The translations under genes and the position numbers were made by a program. From Novosphingobium sp. SG751A (GTDB lineage: Bacteria > Pseudomonadota > Alphaproteobacteria > Sphingomonadales > Sphingomonadaceae): 64,000 nt of DNA. The stretch spans positions 1-64,000 of the forward strand of contig NZ_JABGCB010000025.1 of assembly GCF_013149295.1 (NCBI RefSeq), written 5' to 3'. Under the pieces are notes generated by a model. The model had not been told where the DNA came from. It made no database searches and saw nothing but the letters and a program-made list of their open reading frames with translations. Below, piece after piece: positions 35,799 through 44,561 of this stretch (within the stretch, counting starts at the first letter, position 1; every line of letters begins with the position of its first letter).

Positions 35799-36244
35799 GG
35801 CCTAGCCTCACCGGCAGACACCTTCACTTCCGGCAAAGGCAGCATGCCCATCTTGAAGCTTTTGGTCATATGCGCGGCGCGCTTCATCGCCAGTTCGGCC
35901 ATATCCGGGCTCAGACATTCGTGCGTGGCCGTGGCAAAGGCCGCCATCCAGCGATCAAAATGCTGCTCGACCACGGAAAGACGGGTGTGATGCGAATAGG
36001 GCGTGCCGCGCTGATAGCGATGGGTGCCCAGCAGCGCATGGCTCCAGAAATCCTCGACGATCACCATATGCGGAGCAAGATCAGGAATGGCGGCGCGAAA
36101 CATCGGCCCCAGCAGGTCATCGGCAAGGCACAATTCATAGAAGCGCGCGACCATCGCGCTGATCCGGGCTTCCTCCGCCGGGTCGCCCCGGTCGGGATCG
36201 GGTTGCGGGCCGTCGGGGGGTGATGCGCAGATCGGGTCCGTCAT
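35795..36244 (-). CDS. Group III-type truncated hemoglobin
   Basis: 149 residues from the ATG at 36,244. ISAMVARFYELCLADDLLGP, then VEDFWSHALLGTHRYQRGTP and VVEQHFDRWMAAFATAT are truncated-globin helices. The proximal His is expected in the HHTRLSVVEQHFDRW segment. Coupled to nifQ upstream and the Rieske gene downstream by ATGA overlaps. May scavenge O2 or NO, or sense oxygen, near nitrogenase. Confidence 0.88.
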   Translation of the reverse strand: MTDPICASPPDGPQPDPDRGDPAEEARISAMVARFYELCLADDLLGPMFRAAIPDLAPHMVIVEDFWSHALLGTHRYQRGTPYSHHTRLSVVEQHFDRWMAAFATATHECLSPDMAELAMKRAAHMTKSFKMGMLPLPEVKVSAGEARP

Positions 36245-36882
36245 GCCATGCCTCCTTGCAGGGGTTGCGAGGATGAAAGCCATTTGCCATTGGCCATCCG
36301 TGCCAGCAGCGCTTCGCCATCCTCGGCGCCGAAACAATCCTCGAAATCGTCGCATTCGGTGCAGACCGGCGCGGCGCAAAGGGTAAAACCCTCCGCGCTG
36401 CACATCATGCGATAGAAGAATTTCTTCCACTTCATGTCCTGCGCATTGCGTCGGGCCAAACCGGGAAAATGGCGGCGCATCAGTTCGGAGAGTTCGCCGC
36501 GATGCGAAAGGCCCAGATCCTGCCACAGATGGTTGGGCCGCAGGGCGCGGCGCGCGATCATGGCTGACAGCAGCATCTCAGACCGGCAGGCCGAGGCCGC
36601 ATGCATCATCAGGATCGCGCGTAGATCCATCTCCGGGGCGCCCGGTGCGCCCTTGCGCCCGGCCCCATCAGGCAGGCCCGTTCCGCCAAACACCAGATGC
36701 GCCACTTCATCCAGTTCATGGCCGGCCAGCCCGCACAGCTCTCCTGCATCGCCGCCCTCTTCCGCACTTTCCGCATAGGCCAGCGCGAGAATGCAGGCCA
36801 TCACATGGGCCATGAGCAGCGGCGTTCCCGCCATTGTGGCCCCGGCGATCAGGCGCTCATACATCCCGCGCGTCACATCCAT
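36241..36882 (-). CDS. nifQ: NifQ molybdenum-delivery protein
   Basis: 213 residues from the ATG at 36,882, two bases after the fdxB stop. A further upstream TTG would overlap fdxB and is less likely. The C terminus carries the diagnostic C-X4-C-X2-C-X5-C (CAAPVCTECDDFEDC). NifQ holds a Mo-Fe-S cluster and donates molybdenum to the NifEN/NifH machinery for FeMo-co. Upstream of the globin gene in the nifE-distal operon. Confidence 0.93.
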   Translation of the reverse strand: MDVTRGMYERLIAGATMAGTPLLMAHVMACILALAYAESAEEGGDAGELCGLAGHELDEVAHLVFGGTGLPDGAGRKGAPGAPEMDLRAILMMHAASACRSEMLLSAMIARRALRPNHLWQDLGLSHRGELSELMRRHFPGLARRNAQDMKWKKFFYRMMCSAEGFTLCAAPVCTECDDFEDCFGAEDGEALLARMANGKWLSSSQPLQGGMA

Positions 36883-36884
36883 GC

Positions 36885-37169
36885 TCAGGCGGCTCCATGG
36901 GTCTGGCAATTGGTCGGGCAAACGCGGGCACAGGCGCCGCAGCCGATGCAGGCATCGGCATCCTCCATTGCCATCACGCGCTTGACGATCTCATCATCAT
37001 CCTCGTCATCCTCAACCAATACGCCGTCCTCGTTAAGCCCGCGCAAACCCATGACATTGCGTCCGCAAACCTTGAAACAGCGGCCGCAACCGATGCACAG
37101 TTCCGGGTTGATCGAGAGCAGATAGGCCGGGGTCCAGTCCCGCCCGCCGCGCGTCCGGGGCGTGCTCAT
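36885..37169 (-). CDS. fdxB: Nif-associated 2[4Fe-4S] ferredoxin FdxB
   Basis: 94 residues from the ATG at 37,169. Two cluster motifs, CIGCGRCFKVCGRNVMG and ACIGCGACARVCPTNC, separated by an acidic insert (EDDEDDDE). This is the ferredoxin-III, nif-specific type always found near nifX/nifQ. A likely electron donor in cofactor assembly. Overlaps the preceding gene by ATGA. Confidence 0.93.
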   Translation of the reverse strand: MSTPRTRGGRDWTPAYLLSINPELCIGCGRCFKVCGRNVMGLRGLNEDGVLVEDDEDDDEIVKRVMAMEDADACIGCGACARVCPTNCQTHGAA

Positions 37170-37369
37170 GCTTTTGCCTCCCCGGCGGCCATCTGCGCCT
37201 TTTTGGCCGCCAGCGCGCCATAGGCATCCACCACCCGCTGCGCCACGGCCAGCACCTTTTCCACCCCCAGCGGCAGTTCCTCCGACAGATCGTGGAGATC
37301 CATCTTCGCCTGCATCGCCTGCGCGGAGAGTTTCCTGACCTCGGCCTTCATCGCCTCCGGATCGCTCAT
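37166..37369 (-). CDS. CCE_0567-family small helical protein
   Basis: 67 residues, fully helical: KAEVRKLSAQAMQAKMDLHD and LPLGVEKVLAVAQRVVDAYG. Matches the small two-helix CCE_0567-type proteins that accompany nifX and DUF269 genes. Biochemical role unknown; proposed metal binding in cyanobacteria. Confidence 0.8.
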   Translation of the reverse strand: MSDPEAMKAEVRKLSAQAMQAKMDLHDLSEELPLGVEKVLAVAQRVVDAYGALAAKKAQMAAGEAKA

Positions 37370-37381
37370 GCCCGCCCCCTC

Positions 37382-37837
37382 TCAATAATCCGCCACGGCG
37401 GGGAACTGCTCAATCATCTCGATCGCCTGCCCGATCAGCTTTTCAGCCTCGGCATTCAGCTTTTCGAGACTGTCGAAACCAAAGCGATGCACATCGCGCA
37501 GGCTCTTGTTGATGACGATCAGCCGCCCGCAGGTCAGCACCATCCGCCCGAACCCTTCATGGGACAGCTTCATCAGCGGGCTGACCATCTTGCCGCAGCG
37601 CTTCTCGATGGCAAGGCACAGGGCGCCATAGAAAAGTTCGAGCCGCCAGATCGTGTCGGGATCGGGATCGCCGATGATCGGGATGGCGCGGCGCTTCTCC
37701 TTGTCGAGGATGAAATCCTCGATCAGTTGAAAGTCGCTCTTGCGGTCCCACGAACCATGGGTGTCCTGCGCGCGGATCTGGCGCACAAGATCGGCGGCAA
37801 AGCCCTCGATCACGGGCATTGTTGCATTCTCGGCCAT
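37382..37837 (-). CDS. NifX-associated protein (DUF269)
   Basis: 151 residues. FAADLVRQIRAQDTHGSWDR, then FYGALCLAIEKRCGKMVSPL and MKLSHEGFGRMVLTCGRLIV are characteristic of the NifX-associated DUF269 family, a conserved gene directly after nifX in most nif clusters. Role in FeMo-co biosynthesis is inferred from context. Three bases downstream of nifX. Confidence 0.92.
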   Translation of the reverse strand: MAENATMPVIEGFAADLVRQIRAQDTHGSWDRKSDFQLIEDFILDKEKRRAIPIIGDPDPDTIWRLELFYGALCLAIEKRCGKMVSPLMKLSHEGFGRMVLTCGRLIVINKSLRDVHRFGFDSLEKLNAEAEKLIGQAIEMIEQFPAVADY

Positions 37838-37839
37838 GC

Positions 37840-38247
37840 TCAGGCTTCCTCTTCCTCGAAATCAAGGCTGCGGGCCTTTTCGCCCTTGGCCATCACCTTG
37901 CGCAGCCATGGCGGAGGCGTGCCTTTCAGCACCTCCTGCAACTTGGCCAGCATGCCCTCGATGGGTTCGGGTTCGGCCACTTTCATCGGGTGGATATTCT
38001 GCGCGACAACGCGGGCCGCGCCCGATCCGCCGATGGCCGCCACCACCAGAATGGAAACCCCGGCCAGCGCCTCCAGCTTGGGGGCCAGCTTGTCCTCATT
38101 GCCATCCTCGTTGAGCTCGCCGGAAAATTCGACGACCCGGTCCAGCGACCAACCATCGGCATCCAGATCATAGATGGCCAGATTGCGCGCCCAGCCGAAA
38201 TGGGCGTCGATCCGCAGCAAATCCTGCGTGGCAAAGGCTACTTTCAT
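37840..38247 (-). CDS. nifX: NifX, FeMo-co precursor carrier
   Basis: 135 residues from the ATG at 38,247. MKVAFATQDLLRIDAHFGWA, then VVAAIGGSGAARVVAQNIHP match the NifX/NafY/dinitrogenase-cofactor-binding fold also found at the NifB C terminus. Binds NifB-co or VK-cluster and passes it between NifB and NifEN. The start overlaps the nifN stop. Confidence 0.93.
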   Translation of the reverse strand: MKVAFATQDLLRIDAHFGWARNLAIYDLDADGWSLDRVVEFSGELNEDGNEDKLAPKLEALAGVSILVVAAIGGSGAARVVAQNIHPMKVAEPEPIEGMLAKLQEVLKGTPPPWLRKVMAKGEKARSLDFEEEEA

Positions 38248-39620
38248 TCCGCTGCCTCCTTGATGGTGTGGTCGTTCCAGGCGTCCCGCCAATCCTGCGG
38301 ACTGGCCTCGTGATGGCTGTGCATCAGCATGTTGCCGATAGCGAAAATCAGATCACGGGTGCCCTTGTAGCCCACGCTGACCAGATGGCCCGCGCCCAGC
38401 GTGTCGAACATGGGCAGGCCGATGCGGAAATGGGAAACCCCGAGCCTCTCCGCAGCCTGACGGCCATGGCTGTGGGTCAGGATGATCTGCGCATCGCCCT
38501 CGCGCGACTGCGCCTCCATATCCTCCAGATCACCGATGGTTACCACGCCGACGGGCACGCGCGCATTGAGCGGGCTGGCGGTGGTTGTCACCGCACTGAC
38601 AATATCACCGCCCATCTCGCGCAGGAAAGAGGCCAGCGCAAAGAGCAGGTCCGGCTCAGCCGCAATGGCGATGCGGCGACCGCCGATGTGGAAATGGCCA
38701 TCCAGCATGGCATCAATCAATTGCCCGCGCTGACGGCGATATTTGCGCGGCACCGGCATCCCGGAAATGGTCGAAAGATGCTGAATCAACTCGTCGCAGG
38801 CGGTCAATCCCGTCACCCGCTCAAACAGGCGATAAGGCACGCCGGTTTTGGCACCAAGCATCTCGGCAGCCTTGCGCATCTGTTCGCCAATGGCCACCGT
38901 ATGCGCGGCCAGGCCCATCTTGCGCAGATCGCCCACCCCGGCCCCGCCCAGCGTGGTGGGGGTGAAATCCTGGGGAATATGCCCGTCGAGCGAGCCCGAG
39001 AGATCCGGCACGAACAGGGGCTGCAGGCCGAAAGCCTCGAACAGATCGCGCAATTCATCAATATCGCCCGGCGTCAGATGGCAACCGGGCAGGATATTGA
39101 CCCGGCGGGGATCGCGCATCGGCGTGGCATCCGATGCCACCGGATCGACCAGTTGCTCAACCATCGCCTCGACCGCACGCGCCCAGCCATCCTGAAAGGC
39201 TCCGGCAAAGTCCGGCGTCGAGCATTGCACCAGCGCGATATGATCCAGTTCAGGATGCCGCTGGCGGATCTGCTTGACAAAACCGGCCAGATCATCGCCC
39301 TTTATCTCGGTCACCCCGGTCGAGCAAATGCCGATCACCGCGGGCTTGGTGCGGTTGGCAATGTTAACCACGGCCTGCTCGACATTGTCAAAACCGCCCA
39401 GCACAGTGGCCACCTCGCTCATCGCGGTGGTTTGCAGCGGAATGGCCTCGCGGAAATGGCGGACAAACAGCACCAGCCCAAATGAAGTGCAGCCCTGCGA
39501 GCCATGCAGCAGCGGCATAGCCCCGGCCAGCCCCATGAAAGCCAGCGCCCCGCCGATGGGCTGGCTCATTTTCAGCGGATTGACCGTGCAGGCTTTGGCG
39601 GATTTCTCGACCCGCGCCAT
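38244..39620 (-). CDS. nifN: FeMo-co scaffold subunit NifN
   Basis: 458 residues from the second of two adjacent ATGs (39,620), better spaced from GGAGG; the first overlaps the nifE stop. KACTVNPLKMSQPIGGALAF, then LHGSQGCTSFGLV show the NifK/NifN-type cluster region. Forms a heterotetramer with NifE that matures FeMo-co. The long upstream frame is inside nifE and is rejected. Confidence 0.95.
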   Translation of the reverse strand: MARVEKSAKACTVNPLKMSQPIGGALAFMGLAGAMPLLHGSQGCTSFGLVLFVRHFREAIPLQTTAMSEVATVLGGFDNVEQAVVNIANRTKPAVIGICSTGVTEIKGDDLAGFVKQIRQRHPELDHIALVQCSTPDFAGAFQDGWARAVEAMVEQLVDPVASDATPMRDPRRVNILPGCHLTPGDIDELRDLFEAFGLQPLFVPDLSGSLDGHIPQDFTPTTLGGAGVGDLRKMGLAAHTVAIGEQMRKAAEMLGAKTGVPYRLFERVTGLTACDELIQHLSTISGMPVPRKYRRQRGQLIDAMLDGHFHIGGRRIAIAAEPDLLFALASFLREMGGDIVSAVTTTASPLNARVPVGVVTIGDLEDMEAQSREGDAQIILTHSHGRQAAERLGVSHFRIGLPMFDTLGAGHLVSVGYKGTRDLIFAIGNMLMHSHHEASPQDWRDAWNDHTIKEAAE

Positions 39621-41302
39621 CATGCCGCCTCCGTGGCCACGGGCCGCTCCTGTGCGGCGGCAATGGTGCGCGCCACGAAGGGGGCGCAGCCGCCGCACCC
39701 GGTGCTCGCGCGGGTCATGCGGGACACAGCTTCGGTGCTGTGATGGCCCAGCGCCACCGCATCCTCGATCATTCCCACGCTGACCGCCTTGCACTGACAT
39801 ATGGCGCGGGCGCGGCGCCTTTCCTCGCTGTCGGCGGGAGGGGATGCCTGCGCCCCCCCTGCCCCCGCCGCGCCTTCGCCCTCATCCTGCAGAGCGCGGC
39901 TTTGCCATGTCGCCGCGCCTGCCTCTTCCCATGGAGCAGGCGCGCGTACCTGTTGCCACATGGGGTTGGAAAGTGTACGGTCGATCTCGCGCACCATCGA
40001 GACCATGCCGTGATAACCGGCAAAGGCTTCGTGTCGCTCCTGATTGATGTCCATCCATGGCATCGTAGCCTTGAGCGCAACAAATTGCGTCCGCCCGCCC
40101 GAGAGCATGATGTCAGCCTCGCTGGCTTTCAGCATTCGATACATTTCGCGCGGGGGCAGATCGTCGATCATATGGGCATCGGCCCCCATGATCTCCTTGA
40201 TCTTCTCCTTGTCCTCGTCGGTGGACTTCTTGACCGAAGTGCCCACCACCTCCATCCCGGCCTCCTGCAGCGCGCTGACCACCGACCAGCTTTTCACACC
40301 CCCGGTGATCAGCAGCACACGTTTGCCCGTCAGGCGCTGGCGGTAAGGCTCGATGGCCGCCCAAGCGTGGGCCTCCTCCCGCGCTATCACCGCCTCGGTA
40401 CGCTCCATCAGCTCAGGATCGGCGCCGCGCTGGATCAGCAGGCTGGCGATCTGGCGCAGACTTTCCGACATATCGCCAATGCCGTAGAAACTGCCTTCAA
40501 AGAAGGGGATGCCATAGCGCTCCTCCATCTTGCGCGCGACATTGATCATCGCCTTGGAGCATACCATCATCGCGGCGCGGGCGCGGTGGCTCCACGCCAC
40601 CTCCTTGTAGCGCGCATCGCCCGAAATGCAGGACAGGATGCGAATGCCCAATTCGTCGAGCAGCGGCTTTACCTGCCAGAGTTCGCCCGCCAGATTATAT
40701 TCGCCGATAATGTTGATGTCATAGGGCGTGGTGACATCCGGCTCCACCGTGCCGATCACATGCTTGAGCAAGGCCTCGCCCGCCAGCTTGTTGCCAAGGT
40801 TTTTCGGGCCGACAAAGCCGGGCGACATGACCGGGATGCAGGGCAGGCCAAACTTGGCGCTGGCCGCCTTGCACACGGCCTCGATATCATCGCCGATCAT
40901 GGCCGGAACGCAAGTCTGATAGACGAAGACCGCCGGGGGATCATATTTGTCCCGGATCTCGCGAATCGCCTTATACAGCCGTTTTTCACCGCCGAACACG
41001 ATGTCATTCTCGGTCATGTCGGTGGTAAAGCCGGTGCGGTAAAGCATGGGGCCGGAGGATTTGGCGCCGCGATTGTCCCAGCTTGACCCCTCGCAGGCGA
41101 TGGGGCCATGCACCAGATGCGCCACATCGGTGATCGGTTGCAGCGCGATCTTGGCCCCGTCAAAGGCGCAGCCGCCCGCCGCGCCTCCGGGCTGCAACTG
41201 TTTGGTGCAGCCCTTCTTGCGTTCCTTTTCCGATTTCGCCTGATTTTTATCGCAACCGGGCTCGTTGAAAACATCCTGGATGGTCTGACTGAGACTGTTC
41301 AT
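39620..41302 (-). CDS. nifE: FeMo-co scaffold subunit NifE with C-terminal BFD-like [2Fe-2S] domain
   Basis: 560 residues. The NifE core carries cluster Cys in GPIACEGSSWDN and QTCVPAMIGDDIEAV, plus MPWMDINQERHEAFAGYHGM. Canonical NifE ends near residue 470. Here a Pro/Ala linker leads to an extra domain with ICQCKAVSVGMIEDAVALGH and STGCGGCAPFV (C-X-C ... C-X2-C), the bacterioferritin-associated-ferredoxin motif. Such extensions occur in some rhizobial NifE proteins. GGAGGAACCC ribosome site. 54 bp after nifK with no separate sigma54 promoter visible. Confidence 0.95.
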   Translation of the reverse strand: MNSLSQTIQDVFNEPGCDKNQAKSEKERKKGCTKQLQPGGAAGGCAFDGAKIALQPITDVAHLVHGPIACEGSSWDNRGAKSSGPMLYRTGFTTDMTENDIVFGGEKRLYKAIREIRDKYDPPAVFVYQTCVPAMIGDDIEAVCKAASAKFGLPCIPVMSPGFVGPKNLGNKLAGEALLKHVIGTVEPDVTTPYDINIIGEYNLAGELWQVKPLLDELGIRILSCISGDARYKEVAWSHRARAAMMVCSKAMINVARKMEERYGIPFFEGSFYGIGDMSESLRQIASLLIQRGADPELMERTEAVIAREEAHAWAAIEPYRQRLTGKRVLLITGGVKSWSVVSALQEAGMEVVGTSVKKSTDEDKEKIKEIMGADAHMIDDLPPREMYRMLKASEADIMLSGGRTQFVALKATMPWMDINQERHEAFAGYHGMVSMVREIDRTLSNPMWQQVRAPAPWEEAGAATWQSRALQDEGEGAAGAGGAQASPPADSEERRRARAICQCKAVSVGMIEDAVALGHHSTEAVSRMTRASTGCGGCAPFVARTIAAAQERPVATEAA

Positions 41303-41356
41303 CTGGGTTCCTCCGTTGGCCCGGTTGCCCTGTTCTTCCTGCGAAACCGGCCCGCC

Positions 41357-42916
41357 TCAGCGGATGATGTCGAAGCTGTAGTCGGTGGTGGCGATGCCGT
41401 CGGTGGTGGCGTCCATATGATCGAAGATGCGATCAAGGATGGTCACCAGCACATTCATCGCGCCCTGATAGCCCCACACCGGATAGCGGTGCTTGTGGTG
41501 GCGATCGAAGATCGGGAAACCGAGGCGGATCAGAGGAACGCCCGTGTCGCGTTCGAGATATTTGCCATAGGTGTTGCCGATCAGGAAATCGGGCTTTTCG
41601 GTGAAGAGCAGGCTGCGCATGTGCCACAGATCCTTGCCGGGATAGGCCTTGCAGCCCGCACCGAAAGGCGAGCTGTCAAACAGCTCCTGCATCTTCTTCG
41701 CCCAGCCCTTACCGCCATTGGTGGAAAGCACCACCACCGGCTCGCCGCCCAGCTCCATGATGAATTGCGCCAGGCCATAGCAAAGGTCGGGATCGCCATA
41801 GATGGCAAATTTCTTGCCATGGATATGGGCATTGCTGTCGGCAATCGCATCGACCAGACGGCCGCGTTCCTTGGCCAGTTCATCGGGAATGGTCACGCCC
41901 GCCAGCCGGGCCACTTCCATGATGAACCGGTCAGTGGCCTCGACCCCGACGGGGTGGTTGAAGGCCACGGTTTCATGGCCATGGGCCGCGATCATCGGCA
42001 GGGTCTTTTCGGTACAGAATTCCTGCATCGAAATGGTGGCCTTGGCATGCACGGCGTTTTCGGCATCCTCCAGCGTGGTGCCGCCGTCATACATGCGGAA
42101 CTCGCCATCGGTGGGCGTGTCCCAGACATCCGAATTGTCGCCAAGGATCGTGTATTCGACCTTCATCGTGTCGAAAATGCGCTTCACTTCGCGCATATTG
42201 CCCACCGTATAGCCGTCGAAACCGCCGATGAAGTTGATCTTGCCATTGGGCACGCGGGCAACCTTGTCGATTGTTCCCGCCCGGCCATCCCAGAAATATT
42301 CCAGAACGCCCTTCATCGCATTGTCATAGCCGGTGATATGGCTGCCCACGAAAGCGGGCGTATGCGCAAAGGGCACCGGATATTCAGCGGGAATCGAGCC
42401 CTTTTCGCGCGCTGTCTTGATGAAAGCATTCAGGTCATCGCCGATCACTTCGGCCATGCAGGTGGTGCTCACCGCGATCATCTTGGGCTTGTACATCGAA
42501 TAGGTGTTGGCCAGCCCGTCGATCATATTGTTGAGGCCGCCGAACACCGCCGCATCCTCGGTCATCGAGGAGGAAACGCAGGACGTCGGCTCCTTGAAAT
42601 GGCGCGAGAAATGCGAGCGGTAATAGGCAACGCAGCCCTGCGAGCCGTGCACGAAGGGGATCGTGCCTTCAAAGCCCACGGCGGCAAACACCGCGCCCAA
42701 AGGCTGGCAGGCCTTGGCGGGGTTGACCACCAGCGCCTCGCGCTTGAAATTGAGCTCCTTATATTCCTCGGTCTTGGCCCATTCGACCACTTCCTGCACC
42801 TTTTCAGGAGCATGGCGGTTTTCGAAATTGGCGCGCTTGTTGGCGATCAGTTCCTTGTATTCCGGCTCGCGGAACAGGGAAAAGTGGTCTTTAACCTGAT
42901 TGGCGTCCTGGGGCAT
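41357..42916 (-). CDS. nifK: Nitrogenase MoFe protein beta chain NifK
   Basis: 519 residues from the ATG at 42,916, with an AAGGAGG ribosome site. P-cluster cysteines are in PAKACQPLGAV, HGSQGCVAYYRSHF and STTCMAEVIGDD. PYEAH-like and QFIMELGGEPVVVLSTNGGK segments are as in molybdenum NifK. Second subunit of dinitrogenase; 60 bp after nifD. Confidence 0.98.
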   Translation of the reverse strand: MPQDANQVKDHFSLFREPEYKELIANKRANFENRHAPEKVQEVVEWAKTEEYKELNFKREALVVNPAKACQPLGAVFAAVGFEGTIPFVHGSQGCVAYYRSHFSRHFKEPTSCVSSSMTEDAAVFGGLNNMIDGLANTYSMYKPKMIAVSTTCMAEVIGDDLNAFIKTAREKGSIPAEYPVPFAHTPAFVGSHITGYDNAMKGVLEYFWDGRAGTIDKVARVPNGKINFIGGFDGYTVGNMREVKRIFDTMKVEYTILGDNSDVWDTPTDGEFRMYDGGTTLEDAENAVHAKATISMQEFCTEKTLPMIAAHGHETVAFNHPVGVEATDRFIMEVARLAGVTIPDELAKERGRLVDAIADSNAHIHGKKFAIYGDPDLCYGLAQFIMELGGEPVVVLSTNGGKGWAKKMQELFDSSPFGAGCKAYPGKDLWHMRSLLFTEKPDFLIGNTYGKYLERDTGVPLIRLGFPIFDRHHKHRYPVWGYQGAMNVLVTILDRIFDHMDATTDGIATTDYSFDIIR

Positions 42917-42976
42917 GGTGGCCTCCTTATGCAATGGGATGGCGGGACGGCGCGTGGCGGCCGCCCGGATCAGCTT

Positions 42977-44476
42977 TTATTCTGCCGCGATGGCGACATA
43001 GTCCGGATCCTGCTTCCAGGGCGCGGCGGGCAGCTTCCAGACCGGCGAATTGATCGCCATGTCCATGTCACGGGCAAAGATCGCGAACCCGTCATAGCCG
43101 TGATAGGGGCCGGAATAGTCCCAGCTGTGCATCTGGCGGAACGGCACGCCCATCTTCTGGAAGACGTACTTCTCCTTGATGCCCGAACCGACGAGATCGG
43201 GCTTCACCGTCTCGACGAATTTCTCGAACTCATAGCCCGTCACGTCGTCATAGATCAGCGTGCCGTCCTTGACGTAATGCTGGGCGGTGCGCTGATAGTC
43301 GTCATTGTGGCCGAATTCATAGCCGGTGCCGACCACTTCCATGCCCAGATCCTCATAGGCACCGATGACGTGGCGGGGGCGCAGGCCGCCGACATAGAGC
43401 ATCACCTTCTTGCCGGCGAGGCGGGGCTTGTATTTGTCGATCACAGCCTGCATCAGCGGCTTGTACTTGGCGATCACGGCCTCGGCGCCCGCCTGGATCT
43501 TCTCGTCGAAATAGCTGGCGATCTTGCGCAGGCTTTCCTCGATCTTCGAAGGTCCGAAGAAATTATATTCCACCCAGGGAATGCCGTATTTTTCTTCCAT
43601 GTGCCGGCTGATGTAATTCATCGAGCGGTAGCAGTGCAGCACGTTGAGCTTGGCCTTGGGCGTGGCTTCGAGTTCGGCAATCGTGCCGTCGCCGGACCAT
43701 TGCGCCACCACGCGCAGGCCCATTTCCTCCAGCAGAATGCGGCTGGACCAGGCATCGCCGCCGATGTTGTAATCGCCAATGATCGCCACATCATAGGGGC
43801 CGGGTTCGAAGTTCGGGGCCTTGCCCTCGCTCTTGTCGAACACCCAGTCGCGGATCGCGTCATTGGCGATATGGTGCCCCAGCGATTGCGAGACGCCGCG
43901 GAAGCCCTCGCAGCGCACCGGCACGATGGTCTTGCCGCCATGCTCCTTGCTCTTGGCCTTGGAAACGGCCTCGATATCATCGCCGATCAGGCCGATCGGG
44001 CATTCGCTCTGCACCGAAATGCCCTTGTTGAGCGGGAAAAGTTCCTCGATCTCATCGATGATCTTGGCCAGCTTCTTGTCGCCGCCGAACACGATGTCCT
44101 TTTCCTGAAAGTCGGAAGTGAACTGCATCGTGCCGAAAGTGTCGATGCCGGTCGTGCCCACGTAATAGTTGCGGCGCGAGGCCCAGCTATACTGGCCGCA
44201 GCCGACCGGCCCGTGGCTGATGTGGATCATGTCCTTGATCGGCCCCCACACCACGCCCTTCGATCCGGCATAGGCACAGCCACGGATCGTCATCACGCCG
44301 GGGATCGATTTGATGTTCGATTTGACGCCGCAGTCGCTCTTGCCTTCTTCATGCACATTCAGGTGCTTGGCGCGCCGCTTGGCGGTCTTTTCGGGGTAGA
44401 CCGACAGGACTTCCTGGATCAACGCCCGGTTGCGTTCCTTGACTTCTGCAATGTTGGTGGGGGTCGAGACGCTCAT
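42977..44476 (-). CDS. nifD: Nitrogenase MoFe protein alpha chain NifD
   Basis: 499 residues from the ATG at 44,476, eight bases after AGGAGG. P-cluster Cys in KSDCGVKSN, GPVGCGQYSWASRRN and QSECPIGLIGDD. FeMo-co ligands Cys in VLHCYRSMNYI and His in RQMHSWDYSGPYHG. Gln and His residues of the active site pocket typical of Mo nitrogenase are present. Catalyses N2 reduction with NifK. Confidence 0.98.
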   Translation of the reverse strand: MSVSTPTNIAEVKERNRALIQEVLSVYPEKTAKRRAKHLNVHEEGKSDCGVKSNIKSIPGVMTIRGCAYAGSKGVVWGPIKDMIHISHGPVGCGQYSWASRRNYYVGTTGIDTFGTMQFTSDFQEKDIVFGGDKKLAKIIDEIEELFPLNKGISVQSECPIGLIGDDIEAVSKAKSKEHGGKTIVPVRCEGFRGVSQSLGHHIANDAIRDWVFDKSEGKAPNFEPGPYDVAIIGDYNIGGDAWSSRILLEEMGLRVVAQWSGDGTIAELEATPKAKLNVLHCYRSMNYISRHMEEKYGIPWVEYNFFGPSKIEESLRKIASYFDEKIQAGAEAVIAKYKPLMQAVIDKYKPRLAGKKVMLYVGGLRPRHVIGAYEDLGMEVVGTGYEFGHNDDYQRTAQHYVKDGTLIYDDVTGYEFEKFVETVKPDLVGSGIKEKYVFQKMGVPFRQMHSWDYSGPYHGYDGFAIFARDMDMAINSPVWKLPAAPWKQDPDYVAIAAE

Positions 44477-44561
44477 CTCATGGTCCTCCTGCGTGCTATA
44501 TTCGGCCATGCCGCCCCGTCCGCGCGCTGGTGCGGCGCGAACGGAGACGGACAGGCGCGGA

